Shown: positions 1 through 8,266 of the stretch, one piece after another
Numbering within the stretch: position 1 is the first letter of the stretch
Layout of the letters: each line of letters begins with the position of its first letter
Made by a program: the position numbers and the translations under genes
Notes under the pieces: model-generated
Seen by the model: only the letters and a program-made list of their open reading frames with translations
Databases searched by the model: none
What the model was told of the DNA's origin: nothing
Assembly (NCBI GenBank): GCA_012960305.1
Contig: DUBM01000020.1
Span: 124,001-188,000, forward strand
DNA length: 64,000 bases
Source of the DNA: Gammaproteobacteria bacterium
Lineage (GTDB): Bacteria; Pseudomonadota; Gammaproteobacteria; Pseudomonadales; Pseudohongiellaceae
Direction of reading: 5' to 3'

Positions 1-129
1 TGAAGTTCATCTTTGCTCAAATCAAGCAAGTTGAGAAAATGTCTGGAACTCATGGGAATACTCTTTTTGCTATAGTGACCTGGTTATGGGCTGCTAAAAT
101 TGTTCGATACAACTTACTGGAAATAAAAA

Positions 130-147
130 GGGCAGCTTTCGCTGCCC
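130..147 (-). terminator. Short GC-rich hairpin with a T-tract on the minus strand
   Basis: A perfect 7-bp stem (GGGCAGC, loop TTTC, GCTGCCC). Read leftward it is followed by TTTTTATTT, the form of an intrinsic terminator; read rightward the tail is GTTAAAAAAG, which is poor. No minus-strand gene is visible directly to its right, so its client is unclear. A second smaller stem-loop (TGCCC/GGGCA) lies at 173-186. The rest of 1-251 holds no recognisable gene. Confidence 0.4.
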
Positions 148-251
148 GTTAAAAAAGCATTCTAGCCAAGTCTGCCCTGCGGGGCAATTGTCTTTGTTAT
201 TATCATCAGCTAGTCTCCTAAACACTTAATCCATCGACTGTGTGGTTTGCA

Positions 252-1802
252 TTGAATTCAGTAGAACTAAAATTATTCTCCAGTCGTGTTGCAGCTATCT
301 GCGATGAAATGGGTCAAGTTTTACGCAGAACTGCCTTCTCTCCGAATATAAAAGATCGGCTAGATTTTTCCTGTGCAATATTTGGAGCTCAAGGAGAGCT
401 CTACGCTCAAGCAGCCCACATACCAGTCCATTTGGGAAGTATGGCATTTGCTATGAGAGGGATTATTGGTAATAGACCTTGGCAGGCAGGGGACGTACTA
501 ATGGTAAACGACCCCTTTCTAGGGGGCACTCATCTTCCTGACGTTACGGTAATCTCGCCGGTTTTTTTATCAAATTCTGAGTCCTTGCTTGGGTTTGTAG
601 CTAATCGAGCACACCATGCCAACATTGGTTGCGATACTCCAGGCTCCATGCCCGTTTCCACCTGTCTCGAGGAGGAAGGGCTGATCATTTCGCCAACATT
701 CTTATTTAAGAAAGGGAAGTTACAGCAAAATTCAATCGCGCTCCCTGGTCTAAAGAACGGAGTCTTAATTGGTGACTTCGCAGCACAAGTTGGAGCGAAT
801 CAAGTAGGTGTGCGACGCCTCCAAAATTTGATCGAACAAACTGGATCCTCTGCCTATCTAATTGGTATGCAGGAGCTTAATGATTATGCCGATCGACTTA
901 CTGCAAATTTGATTACATCGATTGAGCCAGGAGAGTTCAGCTTCAAAGATATGCTTGATGACGATGGTTGTGGCAACAAGGAAATCGGTCTCGCGGTGAG
1001 CATGCGAATTACGCCTGCCTGTATTGAATTAGATTTTAGCAAAAGTGCAGATCAAGTTGAGGGGAATCTTAACTGTCCGGAACCTGTGGTAGCGGCGGCA
1101 GCCTACTTTTGTTTTAGATGCCTAATGCCCGCTGAGGCGCCTTCATGCGAGGGCTTATTTCGTCGCATTAAAATCATAACCCGAGTAGGCTCCTTGATCA
1201 ACGCTCGGCGGCCTGCAGCGGTTGCAGCCGGAAACGTTGAGACTTCAACAAGATTAGTCGATGTGGTTTTCGGGGCCCTTGCTCAAGCTATGCCAGAAAA
1301 AATTGCAGCAGCGAGTCAGGGTACTATGAACAATGTGGCCATGGGTGCTATCGATGAATCATCCGGTATTCGCTGGGATTATTACGAGACCCTGGCTGGA
1401 GGTATGGGTGGAGGGCCAAATTTTTCAGGCCTAGATGCAGTTCATACTCATATGACAAATACTCTCAATACGCCCATCGAAAGCTTGGAAATGCACTACC
1501 CGCTGCGAGTGCATCAGTACCGAATTCGCCCAAATAGTGGCGGTGGAGGAGCGCAAAAAGGCGGCAATGGAATTGTTCGGGAATATGAATTTCTCGAGTC
1601 CACCCAGCTAAGTTTACTTTCGGAGCGACGATTAAATAAGCCATGGGGATTGCGCGGAGGATCCGCTGGGGCTTGTGGTAATAATTTTCTCAATGATAAG
1701 TTGCTGCCCAGTAAATGCAATTTGCATGTAGTGGCTGGAGATAGGCTGATCATTGAAACACCTGGTGGTGGTGGTTGGGGTGTTGCTGGTCCGGAGACGT
1801 AG
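252..1802 (+). CDS. Hydantoinase B / oxoprolinase family protein (orphan HyuB)
   Basis: About 516 residues, the full length of the HyuB family, which forms ATP-dependent hydantoinase or 5-oxoprolinase complexes with HyuA. Conserved landmarks are RTAFSPNIKDRLDFSCAIF near the N-terminus, AAHIPVHLGSM, VNDPFLGGTHLPD, the glycine-rich AGGMGGGPNFSG and the C-terminal ETPGGGGWG. I prefer the TTG at 252 (MNSVELKLF) because family members begin there; a GTG four codons upstream is also in frame. No clear ribosome binding site is visible for either. HyuA, normally adjacent, is absent on both sides, so the real substrate and even activity are uncertain. The frame is open without internal stops. Confidence 0.85.
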   Translation: MNSVELKLFSSRVAAICDEMGQVLRRTAFSPNIKDRLDFSCAIFGAQGELYAQAAHIPVHLGSMAFAMRGIIGNRPWQAGDVLMVNDPFLGGTHLPDVTVISPVFLSNSESLLGFVANRAHHANIGCDTPGSMPVSTCLEEEGLIISPTFLFKKGKLQQNSIALPGLKNGVLIGDFAAQVGANQVGVRRLQNLIEQTGSSAYLIGMQELNDYADRLTANLITSIEPGEFSFKDMLDDDGCGNKEIGLAVSMRITPACIELDFSKSADQVEGNLNCPEPVVAAAAYFCFRCLMPAEAPSCEGLFRRIKIITRVGSLINARRPAAVAAGNVETSTRLVDVVFGALAQAMPEKIAAASQGTMNNVAMGAIDESSGIRWDYYETLAGGMGGGPNFSGLDAVHTHMTNTLNTPIESLEMHYPLRVHQYRIRPNSGGGGAQKGGNGIVREYEFLESTQLSLLSERRLNKPWGLRGGSAGACGNNFLNDKLLPSKCNLHVVAGDRLIIETPGGGGWGVAGPET

Positions 1803-1971
1803 TGCAAAGCAGTGTTTTGACCGCGTCTCATTTATTCCCAATTGCTCGCTAAGGTGTCCACTTTGTCCACTTATCTACAGAAGCATGTGTAGTGAAACTG
1901 CCAAATTGACCGAGTTCCGTGTAAACTTACAGCCTGATTTTAAAGCTACACGCAAGCAAGTTAAAATTATT

Positions 1972-2001
1972 TTATTGTTGACGCTTTGCATTGATTACAA
2001 T
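1972..2001 (+). promoter_or_regulatory. Candidate sigma-70 promoter for grxD
   Basis: TTATTG (1972-1977) and TACAAT (1996-2001) are separated by 18 bases in an AT-rich stretch, 32 bases before the chosen grxD start. Prediction by eye only. Confidence 0.3.
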
Positions 2002-2033
2002 CAATGAATAAAAGAATGACCGAGGAAGTTTCC

Positions 2034-2378
2034 ATGAGCGTAGAAGAAACCATTAAAGAGCAAATTGAATCGAATAGTATTTTATTGTATATGAAGGGAA
2101 ATCCAGAGCAGCCGCAATGTGGGTTTTCGTCACAGGCGACACAGATATTAATGGCTTGTGGGAAACGCTTTGCTTATGTGGATATCTTAAGTAATCCAGA
2201 AATTCGGGCGACATTGCCCTCGGTTTCAAATTGGCCAACGTTCCCTCAGTTGTTTGTAGGCGGAGAGCTAGTTGGTGGTAGCGATATCATCACAGAAATG
2301 TTTGAAAAAGGTGAATTACAGCCGATGATTGACGCTGTAGTAGTTGAAGAAGAATCGTCGGAAAAGCCGGAAGAATGA
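2034..2378 (+). CDS. grxD: Monothiol glutaredoxin Grx4 family
   Basis: A 114-residue monothiol glutaredoxin. It has the CGFS active site (within GNPEQPQCGFS), the cis-proline WPTFPQLFVGGELVGG segment and a short acidic C-terminal tail. The family binds a glutathione-ligated [2Fe-2S] cluster, often as a dimer or with BolA, and takes part in iron-sulfur trafficking and iron sensing in the cytoplasm. The ATG at 2034 is chosen because GAGGAA lies just upstream and the protein then begins MSVEETIKEQI as in relatives; two earlier in-frame ATGs (2004, 2016) are less likely. It lies near rnt-pyrC-argG, as in pseudomonads. Confidence 0.93.
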   Translation: MSVEETIKEQIESNSILLYMKGNPEQPQCGFSSQATQILMACGKRFAYVDILSNPEIRATLPSVSNWPTFPQLFVGGELVGGSDIITEMFEKGELQPMIDAVVVEEESSEKPEE

Positions 2379-2397
2379 TAGAAATATTCTTGAGGTT

Positions 2398-2421
2398 GGT
2401 GTCTATTTTTTAATAGGCGCC
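2398..2421 (+). terminator. Hairpin terminator between convergent grxD and rnt
   Basis: GGTGTCTAT and ATAGGCGCC pair over nine positions (two G-U) around a six-base TTTTTA loop. It sits 20 bases after the grxD stop; the following sequence is only moderately T-rich. Confidence 0.5.
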
Positions 2422-2533
2422 AGTTATCTTTCTAAACTTGAGGGATGAGCCTTATCGTTTGAATTAGGCGTATTCGAATAGTCTAGCGTAACCCTCCTGC
2501 TACAACACGATTAATTCTTCTAAATCTCAGGTG

Positions 2534-3175
2534 TTAAAGTGGCCATCCTCCCAGATCTTGCCATTTGTTGACAATGCCGCAAAACAACTCAGCAGTTTTT
2601 TCTGCATCATAGCGAGCAGAGTGAGCTTGATTGCTGTCGAATTCAATTTTTGCCACTTCACAGGCCCGAGAGAGCACAGTTTGTCCATAGGCGAGGCCGG
2701 CAAGGGTCGCAGTATCGAAACTAGAAAAAGGGTGAAAGGGGTTGCGCTTCAAATTATGTCGCTCACTAGCAGCATTGAGAAAACTGTGATCAAAGTGAGC
2801 GTTATGCCCAACCAGAATGGCTCGTTTGCAGGCATTGCTCTTCATCGAGTCTCTAACGAGCTTGAACATATTCGAGAATACATCTTTTTCAGATTTCGCT
2901 ATTCGCAATGGGTGGTAAGGATCGATGCCAGTGAATTTAAGTGCGGCCTCTTCGATATTAGCGCCATCAAAAGGGACTACGCGATGGAAAAAAGTTTGTT
3001 CAATTTCGATTTTTCCTGATTGATCTATCGCCAGTATTACCGCTGCTATTTCAAGAACCGCATCGGTTTTTGAGTTAAACCCGCCTGTTTCAATATCGAT
3101 TACAACTGGTAAATAAGTGCGGAATCGATTTGCCATTAATGACGTACCGACTCTGTCCATTTCCGGATGGTTCAT
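2534..3175 (-). CDS. rnt: Ribonuclease T
   Basis: A 213-residue 3'-5' exoribonuclease of the DEDDh superfamily, acting in tRNA CCA-end turnover and 3' maturation of stable RNAs. Visible catalytic motifs are VIDIETGG (Exo I), VGHNAHFDHSFLNAA (Exo II) and the His/Asp pair in QAHSARYDAE (Exo III). RNase T signatures KRNPFHPFSSFDTATLAGLA and the C-terminal GGWPL match the family closely. The start ATG overlaps the pyrC stop by four bases (ATGA), so the two genes are translationally coupled. Length is normal. Confidence 0.96.
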   Translation of the reverse strand: MNHPEMDRVGTSLMANRFRTYLPVVIDIETGGFNSKTDAVLEIAAVILAIDQSGKIEIEQTFFHRVVPFDGANIEEAALKFTGIDPYHPLRIAKSEKDVFSNMFKLVRDSMKSNACKRAILVGHNAHFDHSFLNAASERHNLKRNPFHPFSSFDTATLAGLAYGQTVLSRACEVAKIEFDSNQAHSARYDAEKTAELFCGIVNKWQDLGGWPL

Positions 3176-4221
3176 GGGTTATCCTTAACTAATTTCCAGC
3201 GAATCGCCTCATTGGCGCGAATGGGCACTACTGATGTTTTATCGAGTTGATAGCTTGGAGGGGCAAGCCATTCTGATTTTTGTAAGGTTACCTCTTCTTG
3301 ATTTCTTGCCAGTCCATAAAAGTCTGCCCCATGAAAACTAGCAAAAGCTTCTAATCTATCTAATGCATCTAATTCTTCAAAAACTTCAGCATAGAGTTCT
3401 ATTGCTGCGGGGGAGGAATAAATTCCAGCACAGCCGCAGCTATTCTCTTTTAGTTCTTTTGCATGAGGAGCGGAGTCAGTGCCTAAGAAGAACTTTGGAT
3501 TGCCGCTGGTGGCTGCAGCTCTTAAAGATTGAGTATGCGAGCTACGCTTAAGAATCGGCAAGCAATAAAAGTGAGGCCTGACTCCTCTTGTTAGCATATC
3601 GTTTCTGTCATACAGTAGGTGGTGAACAGTGATGGTTGCTGCAACATTTTGATTTCTTTCTCTGACAAAATCCACCGAATCGCTGGTGGTGATATGTTCG
3701 AGTATGATCTTTAGTTCAGGGAATCGGTCACAGAGCGGACTGAGTGTCAGGTCAAGAAATTCCTTTTCACGATCAAAAATATCAGTGCTTGGGTTAGTGC
3801 TTTCACCATGTAAGAGCAATGGTATGCCAAACTCAGCCATCCGTTCGATAATGGGGTAGACCTTTTCAGTGCTTGTCACTCCATTTTTTGAATTAGTTGT
3901 TGCGCCTGCCGGATAATATTTTACAGCGACAACTTCTTCAGTGTTGGCTAAGAGATCAATTTCTTCTAATCTTAAAGTATCGGTTAAATAAAGCGTCATC
4001 AATGGTTGGAAGGAAGACCGTTCAGGGACGGCTGCTAGGATTCTTTCACGATAGCTTAGCGCATCGCTAATTGAAGTTATTGGTCGTTTAAGATTGGGCA
4101 TGACGATGGCGCGCCCAAAAACTCTTGCCGTATGTGGAACTGTGGTACGCAGTGCAGGACCATCTCGGAGATGTAAATGCCAATCGTCGGGCCGAACCAA
4201 GCTTATATAATCAGAACTCAT
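3172..4221 (-). CDS. pyrC: Dihydroorotase, class II
   Basis: A 349-residue dihydroorotase, which interconverts carbamoyl-aspartate and dihydroorotate in pyrimidine synthesis. The binuclear zinc site is recognisable: HLHLRDG near residue 16, the carboxylated lysine in VAVKYYPAGATTNS, histidines in LLLHGES and LEHITTSD, and the aspartate in GTDSAPH. The length equals that of the short homodimeric class found in enterics and pseudomonads. It precedes rnt with a four-base overlap. The promoter must lie in the long gap to the right, but I could not identify it. Confidence 0.97.
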   Translation of the reverse strand: MSSDYISLVRPDDWHLHLRDGPALRTTVPHTARVFGRAIVMPNLKRPITSISDALSYRERILAAVPERSSFQPLMTLYLTDTLRLEEIDLLANTEEVVAVKYYPAGATTNSKNGVTSTEKVYPIIERMAEFGIPLLLHGESTNPSTDIFDREKEFLDLTLSPLCDRFPELKIILEHITTSDSVDFVRERNQNVAATITVHHLLYDRNDMLTRGVRPHFYCLPILKRSSHTQSLRAAATSGNPKFFLGTDSAPHAKELKENSCGCAGIYSSPAAIELYAEVFEELDALDRLEAFASFHGADFYGLARNQEEVTLQKSEWLAPPSYQLDKTSVVPIRANEAIRWKLVKDNP

Positions 4222-5032
4222 TAAAGACTGCTTTTTTGTGAAGTTTATCTATTGTAGCTGAATAAAGAATACAGCTGAATTACCCATTTAAATAAATCAC
4301 AACATAGTTTACCTAATGTCATTGCCGGACCCAACTCGGTAGGAGCTAGGAGTCTAGACGGAACAGGGTGCTCCATGCGCACTAATACAAGGGTTTTAAG
4401 CTAAACCATGGCCATGGGTTCCTGGCTATGGCTTTGCGTATTTCCTCTCTCCTCTCGGCTAAGCCACGGGCTTTTCTAACTTAAATGCACGAGGCTGAGT
4501 AGATTTTCGATAAATCGGTTTAGATTGTTGGCTCACTCAAACTGCACTTTAATATGGCCGAGCGATGTTTTGTAATTAGTCAGGAGGCGCTCTCAATTTT
4601 TGACTATTAGCGAGTACTCGCTTACTAAATCAGGGAAGTCTCACAATATCTCCCATGTCACCGCCGTGGAATTAGTAGCGCAGTGAAAAATAAATTATCG
4701 ATACTCAGTAGCAAGATGACGCTACAGTAAAGTTTGACGAGACCTTACCGAGAAAACTAATGGGCGAGATTCGGGCTGCTATGAAGTTTAGCTCAGACTT
4801 TTTAGAAGCTATATACAGATGCACAGGACACTCCGGATTGCTGGAGGTGTTTTCCACTGCACCTATGATAGTGCTAGAATACGTCTCTTTTTTTCTGAGA
4901 CTCACCTAGGATAAAGATTTCGTCGTCGCAGGGATAGATATTTTGGGCTATTCCAGTCTTAGTTATTTAAATCTCGATTCACGTTTCACCTAAGACATAA
5001 TTCAGCCACTGGTAGCTGTTGGGAGTATATTC
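4222..5032. other. 810-bp region without a supported gene between pyrC and argG
   Basis: No credible reading frame on either strand; the longest (4705-4905, minus, 66 codons) has no family features. In pseudomonads the flagellar motor gene motY stands between argG and pyrC. A short in-frame stretch at 4418-4444 reads VPGYGFAYF, similar to a segment I associate with the MotY N-terminal domain, but stops surround it, so a motY fossil is only a suggestion. The right end must carry the argG promoter. Confidence 0.5.
4966..4983 (+). promoter_or_regulatory. Candidate ArgR operator (ARG box) upstream of argG
   Basis: TAAAT-CTCG-ATTCA at 4968-4981 matches nine of ten core positions of the enteric ARG box (TGAAT-N4-ATTCA), about 50 bases upstream of the argG start. 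A second, much weaker half site (ATTCA, 5000-5004) follows at imperfect spacing. ArgR is not in the window, so this is an inference from consensus. Confidence 0.3.
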
Positions 5033-6244
5033 ATGTCGGGCATACAAAAAGTCGTATTAGCCTATTCTGGGGGCCTAGATACTTCTGTTATCGCTAAGTG
5101 GTTGCAACAAACTTACGATTGTGAAGTAGTCACTTTTACCGCGGATATAGGACAGGGAGAAGAAGTTGCGCCCGCGCGAGCCAAAGCTGAGGCAATGGGT
5201 ATAAAGGAAATATATATCGAAGATTTGAGGGAAGAATTTGTTAAAGACTATGTTTTCCCAATGTTTCGCGCTAATGCACTATATGAGGGCGAATACCTCT
5301 TAGGTACTTCGATTGCGCGACCGCTGATCGCCAAGCGACTTATTGAAATTGCAGCTGAGACAGATGCTGATGCGATCTCACATGGAGCTACAGGAAAAGG
5401 CAATGACCAAGTTCGATTTGAGTTAGGTGCTTATGCCCTTAGTCCTGGAATTCATGTAATAGCTCCTTGGCGCGAATGGGATCTCACCTCGAGAGATACT
5501 TTGTTAGCCTACTGTGATCAGCATGGAATTCCGGTGGAGAATAAGCTTGGTAAGAAATCGCCATACTCCATGGATGCTAACCTTCTGCACATATCCTATG
5601 AAGGCGATATTTTAGAAAACCCTGGAGCCGAACCAGAGGAAGCTATGTGGCTTTGGACTGTGTCCCCAGAGAATGCACCAGATGAACCACGTTACCTTGA
5701 GTTAGGATATAAACGGGGTGACATTGTCAGTATTGATGGCAAGCCCCTTTCTCCTGCTGAAATTCTGACCAAGCTAAATAAGATTGCAGGCGAAAACGGC
5801 ATTGGCAGAGCCGATATAGTTGAGAATCGCTATGTTGGAATGAAGTCCAGGGGTTGCTATGAAACCCCTGGTGGTACTGTCATGCTGAAAGCACATCGGG
5901 CGATTGAATCACTGACTTTAGATCGCGAGTTAGCTCACCTGAAAGATGATTTAATGCCAAGGTATGCTTCATTGGTCTACAACGGGTACTGGTGGGCGCC
6001 GGAACGATCGGCGCTCCAAGCGCTGATCGATACTTCCCAAGAACATGTTAATGGTACTGTGCGCTTAAAACTGTACAAAGGGAATGTCATTGTAGTGGGG
6101 AGGGAATCAAAGGATTCATTATTCGATGAAGCTATCGCCACTTTCGAAGATGATGCTGGTGCCTACGATCAGGCTGACGCCGCTGGCTTCATCAAGCTCA
6201 ATGCTCTGCGCTTAAGAATTGCCGCATTGAAAGGCAGAAAGTAG
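5033..6244 (+). CDS. argG: Argininosuccinate synthase
   Basis: A 403-residue type I argininosuccinate synthase, which joins citrulline and aspartate with ATP in arginine synthesis. Landmarks: the PP-loop [10 protein letters not shown] at residue 10, the substrate region [11 protein letters not shown] (here [15 protein letters not shown]), [18 protein letters not shown] and [10 protein letters not shown]. The length is standard and the frame intact. It is monocistronic in this window, with decayed DNA downstream and a long non-coding region upstream. Confidence 0.98.
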   Translation: MSGIQKVVLAYSGGLDTSVIAKWLQQTYDCEVVTFTADIGQGEEVAPARAKAEAMGIKEIYIEDLREEFVKDYVFPMFRANALYEGEYLLGTSIARPLIAKRLIEIAAETDADAISHGATGKGNDQVRFELGAYALSPGIHVIAPWREWDLTSRDTLLAYCDQHGIPVENKLGKKSPYSMDANLLHISYEGDILENPGAEPEEAMWLWTVSPENAPDEPRYLELGYKRGDIVSIDGKPLSPAEILTKLNKIAGENGIGRADIVENRYVGMKSRGCYETPGGTVMLKAHRAIESLTLDRELAHLKDDLMPRYASLVYNGYWWAPERSALQALIDTSQEHVNGTVRLKLYKGNVIVVGRESKDSLFDEAIATFEDDAGAYDQADAAGFIKLNALRLRIAALKGRK

Positions 6245-6275
6245 CTTACTTAAGACATTCGCTACATTAGCAGCC

Positions 6276-6303
6276 AATCCCGGATGCGTCTTTGCTCGGG
6301 ATT
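6276..6303 (+). terminator. Weak hairpin downstream of argG
   Basis: AATCCCG (6276-6282) and CGGGATT (6297-6303) form a 7-bp stem with a 14-base loop, 31 bases after the argG stop. No T-run follows, so its function as a terminator is doubtful. Confidence 0.25.
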
Positions 6304-6412
6304 CACATTTCGAATCTCTTTACTTACTGGTGCTGATGGTCAGCCCGGTGATAAACCCTCCAGCGCGGCCGATGATTTCTGCTTATGCTCAAGTCATGTT
6401 TTGCTTTAATTA

Positions 6413-6898
6413 TTGGCAGAAAATTTTATAAATTCTGATCAGTCACGGCCTCTAATTGTCGATGACAATGAGCTCAATTTATCTCCGCTCTTGGATATGT
6501 TGAAAGGTCTAGGTGTCTTTTCAATAATTGCAGAACCTTGTAGCAAGATAATTGAATTTGCAAATCGGCATGGTCTTTCACTAATTTTACTTTATGTCGA
6601 AATTCTCGAAATGGACGAATTCCACGCGTTAAAGCTATTCTCTATCGACGCCATCCTCACTGTGCGTGGTCTGCGGTGCTGAGTTTTAACCCGCGGCGGA
6701 AGATGTGGGATTGATGACGCATAAGAAAATGTAATTGATATTAGGCACAAGCGCAGTACTGAAGTTACTGCGGCCGAAATTGTTCGCGGCGACGTGATTG
6801 CCCTGTTGGGAAAACTAGCCTGTGATTTAGGGTCCTTGTTCGACATGGAAGTTGAGTCGGCAGATACATCTCTGGAGCTACTGAGGAGTATTATCTAA
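6413..6898 (+). pseudogene. Decayed receiver plus Hpt-like signalling gene fragment
   Basis: One frame carries the shape of a response-regulator receiver domain followed by an Hpt-like tail. RPLIVDDNELNLSPLLDMLK (residues 12-31) resembles the acidic pocket and first helix, and LILLYVEILEMDEFHALK resembles the phosphoacceptor strand and loop, but the phosphoryl Asp is lost (LLYVEI). After stops at 6680-6682 and near 6722 the same frame continues with GGRCGIDDA, like the C(L/E)AGMDDYL end of receivers in hybrid kinases, and ends with a helical stretch (DVIALLGKLACDLG to LELLRSII) typical of the Hpt end. No start with a ribosome binding site and no kinase core remain. I read it as the 3' relic of a hybrid sensor kinase. 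Confidence 0.6.
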
Positions 6899-6926
6899 TA
6901 AGGTGATTACGCTAGCGCTAGCTATC

Positions 6927-7562
6927 TCAACTCCCGCTTTTCTTCTTAAATTCACACAAATCCTCAATAACACAGGCGCTACAGCGTGGCTTGCGGGCGA
7001 CACAGATATACCGACCATGGAGAATTAACCAATGATGCACATCTAGCAAGAATTCTTCAGGCACCAATTTGACTAATCTTTTTTCCACTTCTAAAACATT
7101 TTTGCCTGGGGCGATTCCTGTGCGGTTTGAAATCCTAAAGATGTGAGTATCAACCGCTATAGCTATCTGGCGAAATGCGGTATTTAAGACCACGTTAGCG
7201 GTTTTTCTGCCAACCCCCGGGAGTGCTTCGAGTTCCTCTCGGGTGCTGGGAACTTGAGAATTATGATTCTGAATCAAGCTTTTGCAAGTCTTGATAATGT
7301 TTGCGGCCTTAGTGTTAAACAAGCCAATTGTCTTTATGTATTTCTTGAGGCCATTAACCTCCAAAGCAGCAATTTCTTCAGGAGTGCCGGCGACTTGATA
7401 GAGTTTTTCCGTGGCTTTGTTGACGCTCACATCTGTGGCTTGGGCAGAAAGGATGACTGATATTAGTAGTTCAAAATCACTAGTGAATTTCAATTCGGTT
7501 GTCGGCTCAGGATTTTCAGCTCTCAAGCGCTGAAATATTTCGGTCCTCTTCATCTTGTTCAT
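6927..7562 (-). CDS. nth: Endonuclease III
   Basis: A 211-residue bifunctional DNA glycosylase/AP lyase that removes oxidised pyrimidines. The helix-hairpin-helix LEALPGVGRKTANVVLN carries the catalytic lysine, VAVDTHIFRISNRTG carries the catalytic aspartate, and the C-terminal CVARKPRCSACVIEDLCEF supplies the C-x6-C-x2-C-x5-C [4Fe-4S] ligands. The start overlaps the end of rsxE by four bases, the usual position of nth at the end of rsx/rnf operons. Confidence 0.97.
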   Translation of the reverse strand: MNKMKRTEIFQRLRAENPEPTTELKFTSDFELLISVILSAQATDVSVNKATEKLYQVAGTPEEIAALEVNGLKKYIKTIGLFNTKAANIIKTCKSLIQNHNSQVPSTREELEALPGVGRKTANVVLNTAFRQIAIAVDTHIFRISNRTGIAPGKNVLEVEKRLVKLVPEEFLLDVHHWLILHGRYICVARKPRCSACVIEDLCEFKKKSGS

Positions 7563-8266
7563 ATTTTACCGGTCACTCTTGCTCGCTTTGCAGCTTGAGT
7601 ATCTATTTTAATTTTAGATGAGCCTATTCTACGTTTAGAATCGATTAGGTTTTTTGTAGCAATTATTAAACCTAAGATAATAAACGCAGCCGGTGGTAAT
7701 TTTGCGAAACTGAATAGTTCCTCCTGATTCGCATTGCCCTCAATGGAGAGTTTCACGAATTTAGGTCTCAGTAGATCTAAGTCGCCAAATATAGTCCCAG
7801 TAGATAAAGCTTCGCGTATTGCTGCTAGTAATAATATGGTAACTAGGAAACCGAAACCAACGATTAGATTATCTATAACAACCTTGGCAAGTTTTTTGGT
7901 GTGTAAACTGGCTTCAAGTCGCATGAGAATTACGACATTACAACAAATTAAAGAAAGATAGATTCCTAATTCCTTTGAGAGTGCAAAGAAGTAGAGCTGG
8001 ACAATTAGATCGACAATGCTGGTGGCTGCAGCCGCGATGGTTCCGAACCATAGCCATCGCCAACTTTGCGCAATCTGGTGTTTGCAGAGGCTTACTACAA
8101 CGGAGGAGAGGAGCAATACGAACATACTAGCTATCCCCAAGGCCAAGCCTGTGGCAAAGCTGGTGGAAATAGCCAGCACCGGACTGAGACCGAGCAACTG
8201 AACTAAGACTGGATTGTTATTCCAGATCGAGGGTGATTGCTGGGAATAATAATTTGCCCTGCTCAT
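7559..8266 (-). CDS. rsxE: RsxE/RnfE subunit lacking the usual iron-sulfur cysteines
   Basis: A 235-residue polytopic membrane protein of the RnfE/NqrD family, about the usual length. Conserved segments include NNNPVLVQLLGL, ELGIYLSLI and LPPAAFIILGLIIA. In known Rsx/Rnf complexes RnfE and RnfA each supply two cysteines to an intramembrane [2Fe-2S] cluster. Here the first site reads LLGLSP (Ser28 where LLGLCP is usual). The second reads ICCNVV (Val111 where the TNC cysteine is usual), with Cys108-Cys109 displaced upstream. I checked both on the DNA. It overlaps rsxD by four bases, leaving no room for rsxG, and overlaps nth downstream. Confidence 0.9.
   Translation of the reverse strand: MSRANYYSQQSPSIWNNNPVLVQLLGLSPVLAISTSFATGLALGIASMFVLLLSSVVVSLCKHQIAQSWRWLWFGTIAAAATSIVDLIVQLYFFALSKELGIYLSLICCNVVILMRLEASLHTKKLAKVVIDNLIVGFGFLVTILLLAAIREALSTGTIFGDLDLLRPKFVKLSIEGNANQEELFSFAKLPPAAFIILGLIIATKNLIDSKRRIGSSKIKIDTQAAKRARVTGKI

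Noticed and set aside
1753-2007. 84-codon plus-strand frame between hyuB and grxD
   Set aside because: Mostly overlaps the end of hyuB in another frame; no family features or ribosome binding site.
4705-4905. 66-codon minus-strand frame upstream of argG
   Set aside because: No recognisable features, no start signal, in a region that otherwise looks non-coding.
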